Shown: one piece after another, positions 19,042 through 28,215 of the stretch
Layout: each line of letters opens with the position of its first letter
Numbering within the stretch: position 1 is the first letter of the stretch
Assembly (NCBI GenBank): GCA_003030785.1
Contig: PYVH01000016.1
Span: 1 to 45,620, forward strand
DNA: 45,620 nucleotides
Source: Marinobacter sp. B9-2
GTDB taxonomy: Bacteria > Pseudomonadota > Gammaproteobacteria > Pseudomonadales > Oleiphilaceae
Direction of reading: 5' to 3'
Position numbers and translations under genes: made by a program
Notes under the pieces: model-generated
Database searches by the model: none
Told to the model about the DNA's origin: nothing
What the model saw: only the letters and a program-made list of their open reading frames with translations

Positions 19042-19956
19042 ATGATCAGACAACGGACACTTAAAAACACCATCCGTGCCACCGGTGTGGGATTGCACTC
19101 GGGTGAGAAGGTCTACCTGACTCTCAAGCCTGCCCCGGTGGACTCCGGTATCATCTTCCGCCGTACCGATCTCGAGCCTATGGTCGAGATTCGTGCTTCT
19201 GCGGAAAATGTGGGTGAGACCATGCTGTCCACGACGCTGGTAAAAGACGGTGTCCGTGTGGCGACGGTAGAGCATCTGCTCTCGGCCATGGCTGGTCTCG
19301 GGATTGATAACTGTTTCGTCGAGCTTAGCGCCGCGGAAGTGCCCATCATGGACGGCTCTGCCGGTCCATTTGTGTTTCTTCTGCAGTCCGCCGGCATTGC
19401 CGAGCAGGATGCGGCCAAGCGTTTCATCCGCATCAAGCGTGAGGTTACGGTTGAGGAAGGTGACAAGAAAGCGACCCTGCTGCCTTTCGAAGGCTTCAAG
19501 GTCAGCTTCGGTATCGACTTTGATCACCCGGTGTTCAAAGGCCGCGCCCAGACTGCCACCGTCGATTTCTCCAGCACCTCCTTTGTAAAGGAAGTGAGCC
19601 GCGCACGGACCTTCGGTTTCATGCGTGACATCGAGAAATTGCGTGCTATGAACCTCGCTCTTGGTGGCAGTGTGGATAACGCCATCGTCGTTGATGATTA
19701 CAAGATCCTCAACGAAGACGGGCTGCGCTATGACGACGAATTCGTGAAGCACAAGCTGCTTGATGCCATCGGTGACCTTTATCAGTTGGGCAACAGCCTG
19801 ATTGGTGAGTTCCGGGGTATCAAATCCGGCCACGATCTGAATAACAAGCTGTTGCGCAAGCTCAGGGCAGAAGAGGATGCCTGGGAAGTGGTTACCTTTG
19901 ATGATGAGGCCACTGCCCCGATTTCCTATATGAAGCCTGTGCTGGCGGCGGGTTAA
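19042..19956 (+). CDS. lpxC: UDP-3-O-acyl-N-acetylglucosamine deacetylase LpxC
   Basis: LpxC is the zinc deacetylase that carries out the committed step of lipid A synthesis. The 304-residue protein starts MIRQRTLKN like E. coli LpxC. It has [11 protein letters not shown], the zinc ligand His in [15 protein letters not shown] (about residue 79), MDGSAGPF, and the [10 protein letters not shown] segment with the other zinc ligands, His and Asp. LpxC amount is known to be set by proteolysis in many gammaproteobacteria. Here a terminator-like hairpin directly upstream suggests an added transcriptional or leader control (inference). The stop codon lies inside an inverted repeat shared with the convergent dciA. 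Confidence 0.97.
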   Translation: MIRQRTLKNTIRATGVGLHSGEKVYLTLKPAPVDSGIIFRRTDLEPMVEIRASAENVGETMLSTTLVKDGVRVATVEHLLSAMAGLGIDNCFVELSAAEVPIMDGSAGPFVFLLQSAGIAEQDAAKRFIRIKREVTVEEGDKKATLLPFEGFKVSFGIDFDHPVFKGRAQTATVDFSSTSFVKEVSRARTFGFMRDIEKLRAMNLALGGSVDNAIVVDDYKILNEDGLRYDDEFVKHKLLDAIGDLYQLGNSLIGEFRGIKSGHDLNNKLLRKLRAEEDAWEVVTFDDEATAPISYMKPVLAAG

Positions 19957-19976
19957 AGCAGGAGGCTTTAATCCCG
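19949..19976. repeat. Inverted repeat over the convergent lpxC and dciA stop codons
   Basis: CGGG-TTAAAGC (19949-19959) pairs with GCTTTAA-T-CCCG (19965-19976) around a five-base loop AGGAG, an 11-bp stem with one bulged T. The lpxC TAA (19954-19956) is in the left arm and the dciA stop (19968-19970, read on the other strand) in the right arm. No clear U-tract follows in either direction. Confidence 0.55.
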
Positions 19977-20414
19977 GACGTGGCTAGCGAGTTTTTCGAG
20001 AACCTCGCGTAATGCTTTATCCTTCGTGTGCCCGGCTTCCTCTTTGAGGAGCCGGGCATTTTCTTTGCTCAAAGGCTCTTTTTTGAACACCGGCTTTTCC
20101 CGGAATCTGGGCGGGGCAACCTTGACCTTCAGTTTCCAGACAAACCGGAATAGCTCGTTCTCCCGAACTTTTTCCATGATCTCGTGTTGGCGGAACCGGA
20201 TCTGGCTGGCTTTGCCGCCGGTTTCGGCGTTCAGAACCAGTTCGCCGTCCTTGCAGCTGACAAAGCGTGTCCCCTTGACCAGATCCGGGGGAAGGGCTGC
20301 CAGAACCTCCTCCTCCGCCTGTCGGTGGAGTTCGGCCTTTGCAACGAGATCCTTGAGCACCGGGGTCTTGCCAAGCTTGTCGAAGGTCATTTTTTGCTCG
20401 CTTTTCCGTTTCAT
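19968..20414 (-). CDS. dciA: DciA-type replicative helicase loader (DUF721)
   Basis: The 148-residue product has the DUF721 fold at about residues 15-105: ELVLNAETGGKASQIRFRQHEIMEKV matches the KH-like core, followed by a basic, probably flexible C-terminal region. DciA is the ancestral bacterial loader of the DnaB helicase, replaced by phage-derived DnaC in E. coli. A separate gene between lpxC and secA fits Pseudomonas-type order. ATG 20414 gives the full frame; a second ATG at 20390 would give 140 residues, and neither has a strong ribosome site. The assignment rests on sequence character and context. Confidence 0.8.
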   Translation of the reverse strand: MKRKSEQKMTFDKLGKTPVLKDLVAKAELHRQAEEEVLAALPPDLVKGTRFVSCKDGELVLNAETGGKASQIRFRQHEIMEKVRENELFRFVWKLKVKVAPPRFREKPVFKKEPLSKENARLLKEEAGHTKDKALREVLEKLASHVRD

Positions 20415-20483
20415 GGCGGCGTTTTTACTCGACGGCTCCGTTTACGATTGGTTACACTTCGGCACGGTTTATGCGTAGTGCCT

Positions 20484-20512
20484 GTATTACACTCGTTTTA
20501 CATTGTGGTAAA
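20484..20512 (-). promoter_or_regulatory. Candidate dciA promoter
   Basis: Read on the minus strand, a -35 box TTTACC (20512-20507) and a -10 box TAATAC (20489-20484) are 17 bases apart, placing the start near 20477, about 60 bases before dciA. The -35 lies in a small palindrome, TTTAC-N6-GTAAA (20497-20512), which could serve as an operator. Confidence 0.4.
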
Positions 20513-20647
20513 TGAGTATGTCTACCGGGCGCTGCAATTTTTTCAGTATGTAGCTGTTGCCAAAGGATGGCAGACCCCCTTCGGATTTTTCCGGGGCGCA
20601 ACACTACAGGATGCGGTTGCGGCTCAACGATGAAACCAGATGATGAT

Positions 20648-21583
20648 ATGAACATTATTCTCGTTGGCAAACACCACGGAAAGTCCCGTGTGTTGTCGAT
20701 CAACAGTACGCTTGCCGTTGGCCTGTTGTTTTTGGTGCTTTCCCTGCTCGTTGCAGCTGGCTGGGCAGGTTATCAGATGGCCGTTGAGCAAGTTGAGGCC
20801 AGAGAGCCCACCAACTCCGAGCTGGTGGCCGAGTGGCAGCTGAAACTGGCAGAGCAGAAGGCGGAGCTGGCCAGTATTGAAGAGAACGTCCAGCAACAGG
20901 TTGATGCATTGACGCTGCGTCTGGGTGACATTCAGGGCCGTCTGTTACGCCTGGATGCCCTGGGCCAGAGGTTTGTGGAATCCGGCCTGGTGGCCAGCGA
21001 TGAATTCAACTTCGATCAGCCGGCCGCCGTCGGCGGCCCGGAAGACGCCCTGTCCGGCGATTCCTTTTCTGCGCCTGAGCTGACCCGCATGATCGAGGAA
21101 ATGGAGTGGCGGATCGAGGACCGCGAGCAGCAACTGCGGCTACTCGATCAGCTGGCATCCAGCAAACGGCTTGAGGACGAGCTTTATCTTGAAGGTCGCC
21201 CGATAACCTGGGGTTGGCTGTCTTCCAAGTACGGTTACCGTTCTGATCCGTTTACCGGCAAGCGCACCTGGCATGCCGGGGTTGATCTGGCCGGCAAGGA
21301 TGGCAGCGATATTATCTCGGTCGCGGGGGGTGTGGTGACCTACGCCGGGGAGCGCTATGGCTACGGGAACCTCGTGGAAGTCGACCATGGTGATGGTCTG
21401 ATCACCCGTTATGCCCACTGCAAGACCATTAAGGTGAAGGTGGGTGATGTTGTCCAGAAGGGCCAGGTAGTGGCGCTGATGGGCAGCACCGGGCGCTCGA
21501 CCGGCCCTCATGTGCATTTTGAAGTCATCCGGAATGGCAAGTCTGAAAACCCGGAAACCTATATCAAGCGGGCGAGCCGCTGA
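20648..21583 (+). CDS. M23 family metallopeptidase, membrane-anchored
   Basis: The 311-residue protein starts MNIILVGKHHGKSR, has one transmembrane helix at about residues 20-42, a periplasmic coiled coil at about 55-105 and 140-170, and a C-terminal LytM/M23 zinc peptidase domain. The zinc motifs are complete: HAGVD (first HxxxD) and HVHFE (HxH), so an active peptidoglycan endopeptidase is expected rather than a degenerate activator. The long N-terminal coiled coil resembles the EnvC/MepM type. ATG 20648 gives the family-like start; ATG 20630 in frame is an alternative and a longer frame to 20567 exists. Its position between dciA and secA matches Pseudomonas. Confidence 0.88.
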   Translation: MNIILVGKHHGKSRVLSINSTLAVGLLFLVLSLLVAAGWAGYQMAVEQVEAREPTNSELVAEWQLKLAEQKAELASIEENVQQQVDALTLRLGDIQGRLLRLDALGQRFVESGLVASDEFNFDQPAAVGGPEDALSGDSFSAPELTRMIEEMEWRIEDREQQLRLLDQLASSKRLEDELYLEGRPITWGWLSSKYGYRSDPFTGKRTWHAGVDLAGKDGSDIISVAGGVVTYAGERYGYGNLVEVDHGDGLITRYAHCKTIKVKVGDVVQKGQVVALMGSTGRSTGPHVHFEVIRNGKSENPETYIKRASR

Positions 21584-21699
21584 TCCGGTTCCGGCTCACC
21601 CGCCTTCAGAACCTCTCCGCCATTCCGCGCCCGGTCAGTTTTTATCCGTGAATCCGGTGCCTCATCGGCGACTTATTGCGCCTGTGTGAGGCCTGCCTT

Positions 21700-21727
21700 T
21701 TGTCCTGTTACAAAATAAGGTTAGAAT
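21700..21727 (+). promoter_or_regulatory. Candidate secA promoter
   Basis: A -35 box TTGTCC (21700-21705) and a -10 box TAGAAT (21722-21727) are 16 bases apart, predicting a start about 32 bases before secA. No SecM-like leader peptide gene was found in the 181-base gap after the peptidase gene. Confidence 0.45.
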
Positions 21728-21764
21728 GCCGGCTTCCTCCGTTTAATCAAAGAAGCAGTGGTCT

Positions 21765-24503
21765 ATGTTCACAAAGCTTGCAACGAAGATGTTCGGCAGT
21801 AAAAACGCCAGAGAAATCAAGAGAATGCGTAAATCCGTCATACGCATTAATGAGCTTGAAGAGCAGTATGGCAATCTGTCCGACTCCGAGTTGCAAGGCA
21901 AGACCGCGGAGTTCCGTCGCCGGATCGACGAAGGCGAATCCCTTGACGCCCTGCTGCCCGAAGCCTTTGCCACCGTGCGTGAAGCGGGCCGCCGGGTTAT
22001 GGGCATGCGCCATTATGATGTCCAGCTGATCGGGGCTATCACCCTCCACGAAGGCCGGATCGCGGAAATGAAAACCGGTGAGGGCAAGACCCTGGTTGCC
22101 ACCGCGTCTGTGTATCTCAACGCGCTGTCCGGCAAGGGTGTCCACGTTGTAACCGTGAACGATTACCTGGCCCGTCGTGACGCGGACTGGATGGGCAAGC
22201 TGTATCGCTTCCTCGGAATGCAGGTGGGTGTGGTTGCCTCGGGCCAGCCGGCGGAGGAAAAGCGTGCTGCATACCAGGCGGATATCACCTACGGCACCAA
22301 CAACGAATTCGGCTTTGACTACCTGCGCGACAACATGGCGTTCAGCACGGAAGACAAGGTCCAGCGGGGATTGAACTACGCGATCGTGGACGAAGTGGAT
22401 TCGATCCTGATCGATGAAGCCAGAACGCCGCTGATCATTTCCGGTGCAGCCGAGGACAGCTCCAAACTGTACCAGGCCATCAATGAACTGATTCCCAGCC
22501 TGGAAAAAGGTGAAGTGCCGGAAGAGGGCGAGCCTACCGGCGACTTCACCATTGACGAGAAGTCCCGCCAGGTCGAGCTGACAGAAGGCGGCCATGAGAA
22601 GGTTGAGGAGCTGTTGCTGGACCGCGGCCTCCTGAAAGAGGGGGAGAGCCTGTACTCCGCGGCCAACCTCAGCCTGCTACACCATGTTCATTCAGCCCTG
22701 CGCGCCCACCATCTGTTCCAGAAAGACGTGGACTACATTGTTCAGGGCGGCCAGGTGGTTATTGTTGACGAACATACAGGCCGTACCATGCCGGGTCGCC
22801 GCTGGAGCGAGGGCCTGCACCAGGCAGTTGAGGCCAAAGAAGGCGTCAAGATCCAGGCTGAAAGCCAGACGCTCGCTTCCACCACCTTCCAGAACTATTT
22901 CCGGCTGTACGACAAGCTGGCCGGTATGACCGGTACGGCAGATACCGAAGCCTTCGAATTCCGCCAGATCTACGGCCTCGACGTGGTGGTTATTCCGCCC
23001 AACAAGCCGATCCAGCGGACCGATTACAACGATCTGGTGTATCTGACCCAGGAAGAGAAATTCCACGCGATCATTGACGAGATCAAGGATGTCACCGCCG
23101 AGGGGCGTCCGATCCTGGTGGGTACCGCGTCTATCGAGGCTTCCGAGCTACTCTCCATGCTGCTCAAGAAGGCGCGGATCGAACACAAGATCCTGAACGC
23201 CAAGCAGCACGAATCCGAAGCCCACATCATTGCCCAGGCGGGCCGTCCGGGTGCCGTAACCATCGCCACCAACATGGCCGGCCGTGGTACCGATATCGTG
23301 CTTGGCGGTAACTGGGAGCACGAAGTCGCGGCCATGGAGAATCCCTCGGAAGAGGAAGTTGCCCGGGTCAAGGCAGAATGGAACGAGCGCCATAATCAGG
23401 TCCTTGAGGCCGGCGGCCTGCACATCATCGGTACCGAGCGCCACGAGTCCCGCCGGATTGATAACCAGCTTCGCGGGCGTGCCGGTCGTCAGGGCGACCC
23501 CGGCTCCTCACGGTTCTTCCTTTCCCTGGAAGACAACCTTATGCGCATCTTTGCCCCTGACCGGGTCAAGAGCCTGATGCAGGCGATGGGCATGAAGAAG
23601 GGCGAGGCCATTGAACACCGGATGGTGACCAACGCCATTGAGAAATCCCAGCGCAAGGTGGAAGGCCGCAACTTCGACATGCGGAAGACGCTGCTGGAAT
23701 ACGACGACGTGGCCAACGATCAGCGGACGGTCATCTATGACCAGCGCAACGAAGTCATGTCCTCCGACGACATTTCGGACATGGTCAAGACCATCCGGGA
23801 AGACGTTGTCGATTCGCTGATCAGTGAATACATCCCGCCCCAGAGTATGCCGGAGCAGTGGGACATCGCCGGTCTCGAAGCCCAGCTTCAGTCCGAGATG
23901 GCGATTGATCTGCCGATTCAGAAGTGGCTGGAAGAAGACTCCAAGCTGTTTGAAGAAAGCCTGCGCCAGAAGATTCTGGACGAAATTGTCGCCGCCTACG
24001 AAGCCAAGGAAGAAATTGCCGGCTCCGAGGCCATGCGCAAGTTCGAAAAACAGGTATTCCTTCAGGTTCTGGATACCCTTTGGAAAGAACATCTTTCGAA
24101 CATGGATCATCTGCGCCGGGGTATTCATCTGCGGGGTTATGCCCAGAAGAACCCCAAGCAGGAGTACAAGCGCGAGGCGTTCAACCTGTTTGAGAACATG
24201 CTCGATACCATGAAGCGTGATGTGACCCGCGTTCTCTCGCATGTGCGTGTCCAGAGCCGTGAGGAGATGGAAGAAGTCGAGCGCCGTCGCAAGCAGGAGC
24301 TGGAAGAAGAGCTTGCCCGCGCGCGCCTGCGCCATGATGAGACCAGCGCCACGGCTCAGAGCCAGGGTGAGAGCGACGCCGATGATTCTCGGCAGTCGAC
24401 CCCTGAAACCTTTGTGCGACAGGAGCGCAAGGTGGGCCGAAACGAGCCCTGCCCCTGCGGGTCCGGAAAGAAGTACAAGCAGTGTCATGGCAAGGTCAGC
24501 TGA
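21765..24503 (+). CDS. secA: Protein translocase ATPase SecA
   Basis: SecA is the motor that pushes unfolded preproteins through SecYEG. The 912-residue protein is close to the E. coli length (901). It contains the Walker A sequence TGEGKT at residues 104-109, [19 protein letters not shown], the preprotein cross-linking domain at about 230-370, NMAGRGTDI with the second helicase domain, [15 protein letters not shown], and at the very end the zinc-binding [13 protein letters not shown] that contacts SecB and lipid. An acidic and glutamine-rich linker precedes the zinc site. A strong intrinsic terminator follows, so secA is probably transcribed alone from the promoter at 21700. Confidence 0.98.
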   Translation: MFTKLATKMFGSKNAREIKRMRKSVIRINELEEQYGNLSDSELQGKTAEFRRRIDEGESLDALLPEAFATVREAGRRVMGMRHYDVQLIGAITLHEGRIAEMKTGEGKTLVATASVYLNALSGKGVHVVTVNDYLARRDADWMGKLYRFLGMQVGVVASGQPAEEKRAAYQADITYGTNNEFGFDYLRDNMAFSTEDKVQRGLNYAIVDEVDSILIDEARTPLIISGAAEDSSKLYQAINELIPSLEKGEVPEEGEPTGDFTIDEKSRQVELTEGGHEKVEELLLDRGLLKEGESLYSAANLSLLHHVHSALRAHHLFQKDVDYIVQGGQVVIVDEHTGRTMPGRRWSEGLHQAVEAKEGVKIQAESQTLASTTFQNYFRLYDKLAGMTGTADTEAFEFRQIYGLDVVVIPPNKPIQRTDYNDLVYLTQEEKFHAIIDEIKDVTAEGRPILVGTASIEASELLSMLLKKARIEHKILNAKQHESEAHIIAQAGRPGAVTIATNMAGRGTDIVLGGNWEHEVAAMENPSEEEVARVKAEWNERHNQVLEAGGLHIIGTERHESRRIDNQLRGRAGRQGDPGSSRFFLSLEDNLMRIFAPDRVKSLMQAMGMKKGEAIEHRMVTNAIEKSQRKVEGRNFDMRKTLLEYDDVANDQRTVIYDQRNEVMSSDDISDMVKTIREDVVDSLISEYIPPQSMPEQWDIAGLEAQLQSEMAIDLPIQKWLEEDSKLFEESLRQKILDEIVAAYEAKEEIAGSEAMRKFEKQVFLQVLDTLWKEHLSNMDHLRRGIHLRGYAQKNPKQEYKREAFNLFENMLDTMKRDVTRVLSHVRVQSREEMEEVERRRKQELEEELARARLRHDETSATAQSQGESDADDSRQSTPETFVRQERKVGRNEPCPCGSGKKYKQCHGKVS

Positions 24504-24528
24504 TTCAGAGAACTGATCACACCATCGG

Positions 24529-24572
24529 AACCCGCAATCTGCCAGCCAGGACTGGTGGGCTGCGGGTTTTTT
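24529..24572 (+). terminator. Intrinsic terminator of secA
   Basis: AACCCGCA (24529-24536) pairs with TGCGGGTT (24561-24568), with further pairing inside (CCAG with CTGG), and the helix runs into six T. It starts 26 bases after the secA stop. Confidence 0.85.
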
Positions 24573-24587
24573 CGTTTCCAGTGGGCG

Positions 24588-24616
24588 TTGTGATCCTTAG
24601 AACCGATCCCTAGAAA
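24588..24616 (+). promoter_or_regulatory. Candidate argJ promoter
   Basis: TTGTGA (24588-24593) and TAGAAA (24611-24616) are 17 bases apart, directly after the secA terminator. The start would be so close to the argJ ribosome site that the leader is very short, which lowers confidence. Confidence 0.3.
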
Positions 24617-24630
24617 AGAGGAGTGGCAGA

Positions 24631-25848
24631 ATGGCGGTAGGTCCGGGAACCTTACCTGAGTTTCACCCGGTGGCCGGGGTAAAGATTGGTATTGCCAGCG
24701 CCGGCATCAAGAAGCCTGGGCGCAAGGACGTGGTTGTGTTCGAACTGGCGCCTGAAAGCCGGGTTGCCGGTATCTTCACGAAGAACCAGTTCTGTGCGGC
24801 TCCGGTTACCCTCAGCCGCCGCCATCTGGCCGCGACCTCGCCCAGGTTCCTCCTGATCAATACCGGTAATGCCAACGCCGGAACCGGTGAGCAGGGTATG
24901 CGGGATGCGGTTGCCTGCTGCCAGGCCCTGGCAACGCAGGCGGGCGTTGCGGAGGCCGAGATTCTGCCGTTTTCAACGGGGGTGATTGGCGAGCCGCTGC
25001 CGGTCCAGAAGATTGTTGGTGCCCTTCCGGAGGCGTTGGCGAACACGGCCGGGAATCGCTGGGCTGAAGCCGCCAGTGGCATCATGACCACGGACACCCG
25101 CCCCAAAGGTGCCTCCTGTCAGGTGGAACTCGATGGCCATATGGTGACTATCTCCGGCATCAGCAAGGGCGCGGGCATGATTCGTCCCAACATGGCGACC
25201 ATGCTCGGCTTCATTGCCACCGATGCCCGGATTGCGCCCGAGCTGCTGCAGACGCTTGCCTCGGAGCTGGGAGAGCAATCGTTCAACCGCATTACCATCG
25301 ATGGCGATACCTCCACCAACGATGCCTGCATGCTGATGGCCAGTGGTCAGTACTCCGGCCCCGAGATTACGGCGTCCAGCCCGTCGCTGCCGAAGCTTCG
25401 GGAGGCGCTGCAAAAGGTCTATCTGGAACTGGCCCACGCCATCGTCCGCGACGGCGAAGGCGCAACCAAGTTTGTCACCATCGATGTCAGCGGCGCGGTC
25501 AGCCAGCAGGAAGCGCTGGATGTGGCCTATACCGTGGCGCATTCGCCGTTGGTGAAAACTGCATTGTTCGCTTCGGATCCGAACTGGGGCCGGATCCTGG
25601 CAGCGGTGGGGCGCGCCGGTGTCGACGGGCTGGACCTCAACGCCCTGGAGATCCATCTGGGCGATGTCTGCCTGGTTCGCAACGGTGGCAGGGCCGATGA
25701 CTACTCGGAAGCCCGTGGACAGGCCGTGATGGACCGGGAAGAGATCACCATTGCCATCGATCTCAAGCGGGGTGATGTTCGGGAGACGGTATGGACCTGT
25801 GACTTTTCCCACGATTACGTCACCATCAACGCCGAGTACCGCACCTAA
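24631..25848 (+). CDS. argJ: Arginine biosynthesis bifunctional protein ArgJ
   Basis: ArgJ moves the acetyl group from N-acetylornithine to glutamate, and in bifunctional forms also makes N-acetylglutamate from acetyl-CoA, in the cyclic arginine pathway. The 405-residue proprotein has the self-cleavage region KGAGMIRPNMATMLGFIATDA at about residues 180-200; cleavage before the Thr of the MATML motif gives alpha and beta chains. TTDTRPK, DGDTSTND and SDPNWGRILAAVGRAG are further ArgJ signatures. AGAGGAG before ATG 24631 is a strong ribosome site. Two bases separate it from the Nudix-ThiE fusion gene, so the two are probably co-transcribed. Confidence 0.96.
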   Translation: MAVGPGTLPEFHPVAGVKIGIASAGIKKPGRKDVVVFELAPESRVAGIFTKNQFCAAPVTLSRRHLAATSPRFLLINTGNANAGTGEQGMRDAVACCQALATQAGVAEAEILPFSTGVIGEPLPVQKIVGALPEALANTAGNRWAEAASGIMTTDTRPKGASCQVELDGHMVTISGISKGAGMIRPNMATMLGFIATDARIAPELLQTLASELGEQSFNRITIDGDTSTNDACMLMASGQYSGPEITASSPSLPKLREALQKVYLELAHAIVRDGEGATKFVTIDVSGAVSQQEALDVAYTVAHSPLVKTALFASDPNWGRILAAVGRAGVDGLDLNALEIHLGDVCLVRNGGRADDYSEARGQAVMDREEITIAIDLKRGDVRETVWTCDFSHDYVTINAEYRT

Positions 25849-25850
25849 CT

Positions 25851-26828
25851 ATGTCTGAGTCTGCGTCGGAAGACGGGGTGAAAGAAGTTCACGTTGCCGT
25901 GGCGGTTATTGTCCGGGATGGCCGGGTGCTGATTGCCCGACGGCCGGATCATGTCCACCAGGGGGGCTTGCTGGAGTTTCCCGGGGGCAAGTTGGAGCCC
26001 GGGGAGAGCGTTCAGGCGGCGCTGGTACGGGAGATTGCTGAAGAAACCAGTCTCCGGGTGCTTGAGGCCTCTCTGGAGCCTGTTATCGGCATTCGCCACG
26101 ATTATGGTGACAAGCGGGTTTTTCTGGACGTCTGGGAAACCAGAGCCGCCGAAGGCGAAGCCGAGGGATGTGAGGGGCAGCCGGTTGAATGGCTTGCCCC
26201 GGAACAGCTTCGCGATGAGGATTTCCCCGCCGCCAACCGGCCGATCATTCGCGCTCTGAGGTTGCCCCGTCAGCTTGCGATCACCGGAGCAGCGAGTGAT
26301 CCGGATCAGGCGGTTGCGCGGCTTCTGGCGGGCCTGGAAGTTGCCAGGCCACCCCTGGTGGTGCTCCGGGCTCCGACCATAAGCGCGCAGGCCTATCGGG
26401 AGTTGGCGGCGAAAGTGTTGCCGGTGTGTGAAAAGGCTGGAGCCGCCCTGATTGTCCACGGCAGCGCCGAGGTATTCCGCGCCACACCCGATGCCCGGGG
26501 CCTGCACCTGCCCTGGCGCGAGGCAGCCGGGCTCTCGGCCCGACCGGTTCCGGCGGATGTCTGGCTGGGGGTTTCCTGCCATAACCGACAGGAAATTGAA
26601 CAGGCAACGGCGATCGGAGCGGACTACGTGACTCTGGGGCCAGTAAAGCCCACGGAAAGTCACCCGGGAGCGCCCACGCTTGGCTGGCCGGCCTTTACCG
26701 ACCTGGTGTCCGAAGCGGCGCTGCCGGTATTTGCCCTCGGTGGGCTGTCGCCCGGCGATCTGCGGGAAGCCCGTCAGCGAGGCGGCCAGGGCGTCGCCGG
26801 CATCGGCTTCTGGTGGCCGCAAAGCTGA
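25851..26828 (+). CDS. Nudix (MutT-type) hydrolase fused to a ThiE/TenI-like domain
   Basis: Residues 10-135 are a Nudix domain with the Nudix box at 46-68: GKLEPGE then REIAEE, all metal ligands present, but Ser (67) where the consensus has Gly. This part should remove pyrophosphate from oxidised nucleotides such as 8-oxo-dGTP, as MutT does. Residues about 138-325 resemble thiamine phosphate synthase: DYVTLGPVKPTESHPG, PVFALGGL and GVAGIGFWW are recognisable. The LRxK and Asn-Asp-Asp motifs for pyrimidine and magnesium are not kept (LRAP and IVHGS instead), so ThiE activity is doubtful. Such fusions next to argJ are known in Pseudomonas. ATG 25851 lies two bases after argJ. Confidence 0.85.
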   Translation: MSESASEDGVKEVHVAVAVIVRDGRVLIARRPDHVHQGGLLEFPGGKLEPGESVQAALVREIAEETSLRVLEASLEPVIGIRHDYGDKRVFLDVWETRAAEGEAEGCEGQPVEWLAPEQLRDEDFPAANRPIIRALRLPRQLAITGAASDPDQAVARLLAGLEVARPPLVVLRAPTISAQAYRELAAKVLPVCEKAGAALIVHGSAEVFRATPDARGLHLPWREAAGLSARPVPADVWLGVSCHNRQEIEQATAIGADYVTLGPVKPTESHPGAPTLGWPAFTDLVSEAALPVFALGGLSPGDLREARQRGGQGVAGIGFWWPQS

Positions 26829-26856
26829 TACTAGTCAGCGACGCCGGGGCCTTGTC

Positions 26857-26865
26857 TGATATGCT
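26857..26865 (+). promoter_or_regulatory. Possible extended -10 promoter of moaC
   Basis: TGaTATGCT (26857-26865) is an extended -10 element about 50 bases upstream of moaC; no good -35 box is present at the right distance. The call is weak. Confidence 0.25.
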
Positions 26866-26915
26866 GTTGCCTCTGCATTTTTCATCATCCTGCAAAACCG
26901 ATTCCGGGAGATACC

Positions 26916-27398
26916 GTGAGTAAACTGACCCATCTCGATGACAAGGGCGAAGCCCGCATGGTGGACGTGACCGACAAGGCGGCCACCGAGCGTGAGGCAC
27001 GCGCGGAAGCCACCATCCGCATGGCACCGGAAACCCTGAACATGATTATTGAGGGTGAGCATCCGAAGGGGGATGTCCTGGCCGTTGCCCGGATCGCGGG
27101 CATCATGGCCGCAAAGAAAACCCATGATCTGATTCCCCTGTGTCACGCACTGAACCTGACATCGGTGAAAGTCGAACTGAGCCCGGGCAGCGACGGCGCT
27201 TCTGTGCATATTCTTACCCGCTGCAAACTGTCCGGCCAGACCGGTGTCGAGATGGAGGCGCTGACCGCGGCAAGCGTTGCGGCACTCACGCTGTACGACA
27301 TGTGCAAAGCCGTGGACCGTGGTATGGAGATCGGTTCGGTGCGTCTGCTGGAGAAGAAAGGCGGTCGTAGTGGCCACTGGGTTGCCGATAACGCCTGA
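26916..27398 (+). CDS. moaC: Cyclic pyranopterin monophosphate synthase MoaC
   Basis: MoaC converts the 3',8-cyclo-GTP product of MoaA into cyclic pyranopterin monophosphate in molybdenum cofactor synthesis. The 160-residue protein carries [18 protein letters not shown] near the start, [13 protein letters not shown] in the centre and [12 protein letters not shown] with the catalytic Asp and Lys, so it should be active. The start is GTG 26916 with GGGAG as ribosome site. No other moa gene is in the window, so it stands alone between the Nudix fusion and ribA. Confidence 0.96.
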   Translation: MSKLTHLDDKGEARMVDVTDKAATEREARAEATIRMAPETLNMIIEGEHPKGDVLAVARIAGIMAAKKTHDLIPLCHALNLTSVKVELSPGSDGASVHILTRCKLSGQTGVEMEALTAASVAALTLYDMCKAVDRGMEIGSVRLLEKKGGRSGHWVADNA

Positions 27399-27488
27399 TC
27401 TGGCGGACCTCCGCGCTCGTAAGTGTTGGTTACCAAGACCACGCCGGAGGAGCGACAGTGCCGAGACTACGCCAAGCGGGCGGGCCCG

Positions 27489-27497
27489 TGATAGAAT
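27489..27497 (+). promoter_or_regulatory. Possible extended -10 promoter of ribA
   Basis: TGaTAGAAT (27489-27497) forms an extended -10 element 35 bases before the ribA GTG. There is no evident -35 box. I see no FMN riboswitch in the 134-base gap after moaC. Confidence 0.35.
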
Positions 27498-27532
27498 GCG
27501 CGGCCCGATTGACTGAACCACGAGGAAACACT

Positions 27533-28147
27533 GTGGCTGTTCGTTACATCCAGACCTGCCGGTTGCCGACCCCGTTCGGGGTATTTGATATGCACGGCTT
27601 TGAAGAACCGGACACCGGAAAGGAACACGTTGCCCTGACCCTCGGCGACCTGGATAGCGACGAACCCATGCTGGCACGCACGCATTCCGAATGTTTGACC
27701 GGTGACGCTCTCTACAGTATGCGGTGTGATTGCGGCTATCAGCTGGAAGAAGCGCTGCGAAGCATCGCCCGGGAAGGCCGGGGTATTCTGATGTATCTGC
27801 GCCAGGAGGGCCGGGGAATTGGCCTGTTGAATAAGATCCGGGCCTACCACCTGCAGGATCAGGGTGCCGATACGGTAGAAGCCAATGAGCGTCTGGGTTT
27901 TGCGGCCGATCTCCGCGACTACAGCATGTGCAAGGACATGCTGGAGCATCTCGGCATCAAGAGCCTGAGGCTGATGACCAACAACCCCCGTAAGGTAAAA
28001 GCGCTGTCCTCCTACGGTATTGACATTACCGAGAGGGTACCGCTGCACGTGGGCCGAAACCCCCACAACGAACACTACCTCGATACCAAGCAGAGCAAGC
28101 TGGGCCACTGGCTCGAGACGCACCAGGACGACGATCCTGAGGTCTGA
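27533..28147 (+). CDS. ribA: GTP cyclohydrolase II RibA
   Basis: RibA opens the imidazole ring of GTP in the first step of riboflavin synthesis. The product of 204 residues has the three zinc-binding Cys in [15 protein letters not shown], the GTP-binding [22 protein letters not shown], and NNPRKVKAL near the end, as in E. coli RibA (196 residues). GTG 27533 is chosen because it gives the usual [14 protein letters not shown] start and has GAGGA at 27522-27526; the open frame continues 25 codons upstream without similarity to RibA. It converges on dxs across a bidirectional terminator. Confidence 0.96.
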   Translation: MAVRYIQTCRLPTPFGVFDMHGFEEPDTGKEHVALTLGDLDSDEPMLARTHSECLTGDALYSMRCDCGYQLEEALRSIAREGRGILMYLRQEGRGIGLLNKIRAYHLQDQGADTVEANERLGFAADLRDYSMCKDMLEHLGIKSLRLMTNNPRKVKALSSYGIDITERVPLHVGRNPHNEHYLDTKQSKLGHWLETHQDDDPEV

Positions 28148-28163
28148 GCCGGTTCCGGATATG

Positions 28164-28192
28164 AAAAAGCCCGCGACTGTCGCGGGCTTTTT
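28164..28192. terminator. Bidirectional terminator between ribA and dxs
   Basis: AAAAAGCCCGCGA and TCGCGGGCTTTTT form a near perfect stem with a very short loop. A runs on the left and T runs on the right make it an intrinsic terminator in both directions, 16 bases after ribA and 23 bases after the dxs stop. Confidence 0.9.
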
Positions 28193-28215
28193 GCTTTCTG
28201 GAAGAAGTCTTTTGT

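Noticed and set aside
21584-21764. A SecM-like leader peptide gene before secA
   Set aside because: No frame with a ribosome site, signal sequence and arrest-like motif is present in this gap.
27399-27532. An FMN riboswitch before ribA
   Set aside because: None of the conserved RFN element blocks could be found in the 134 bases.
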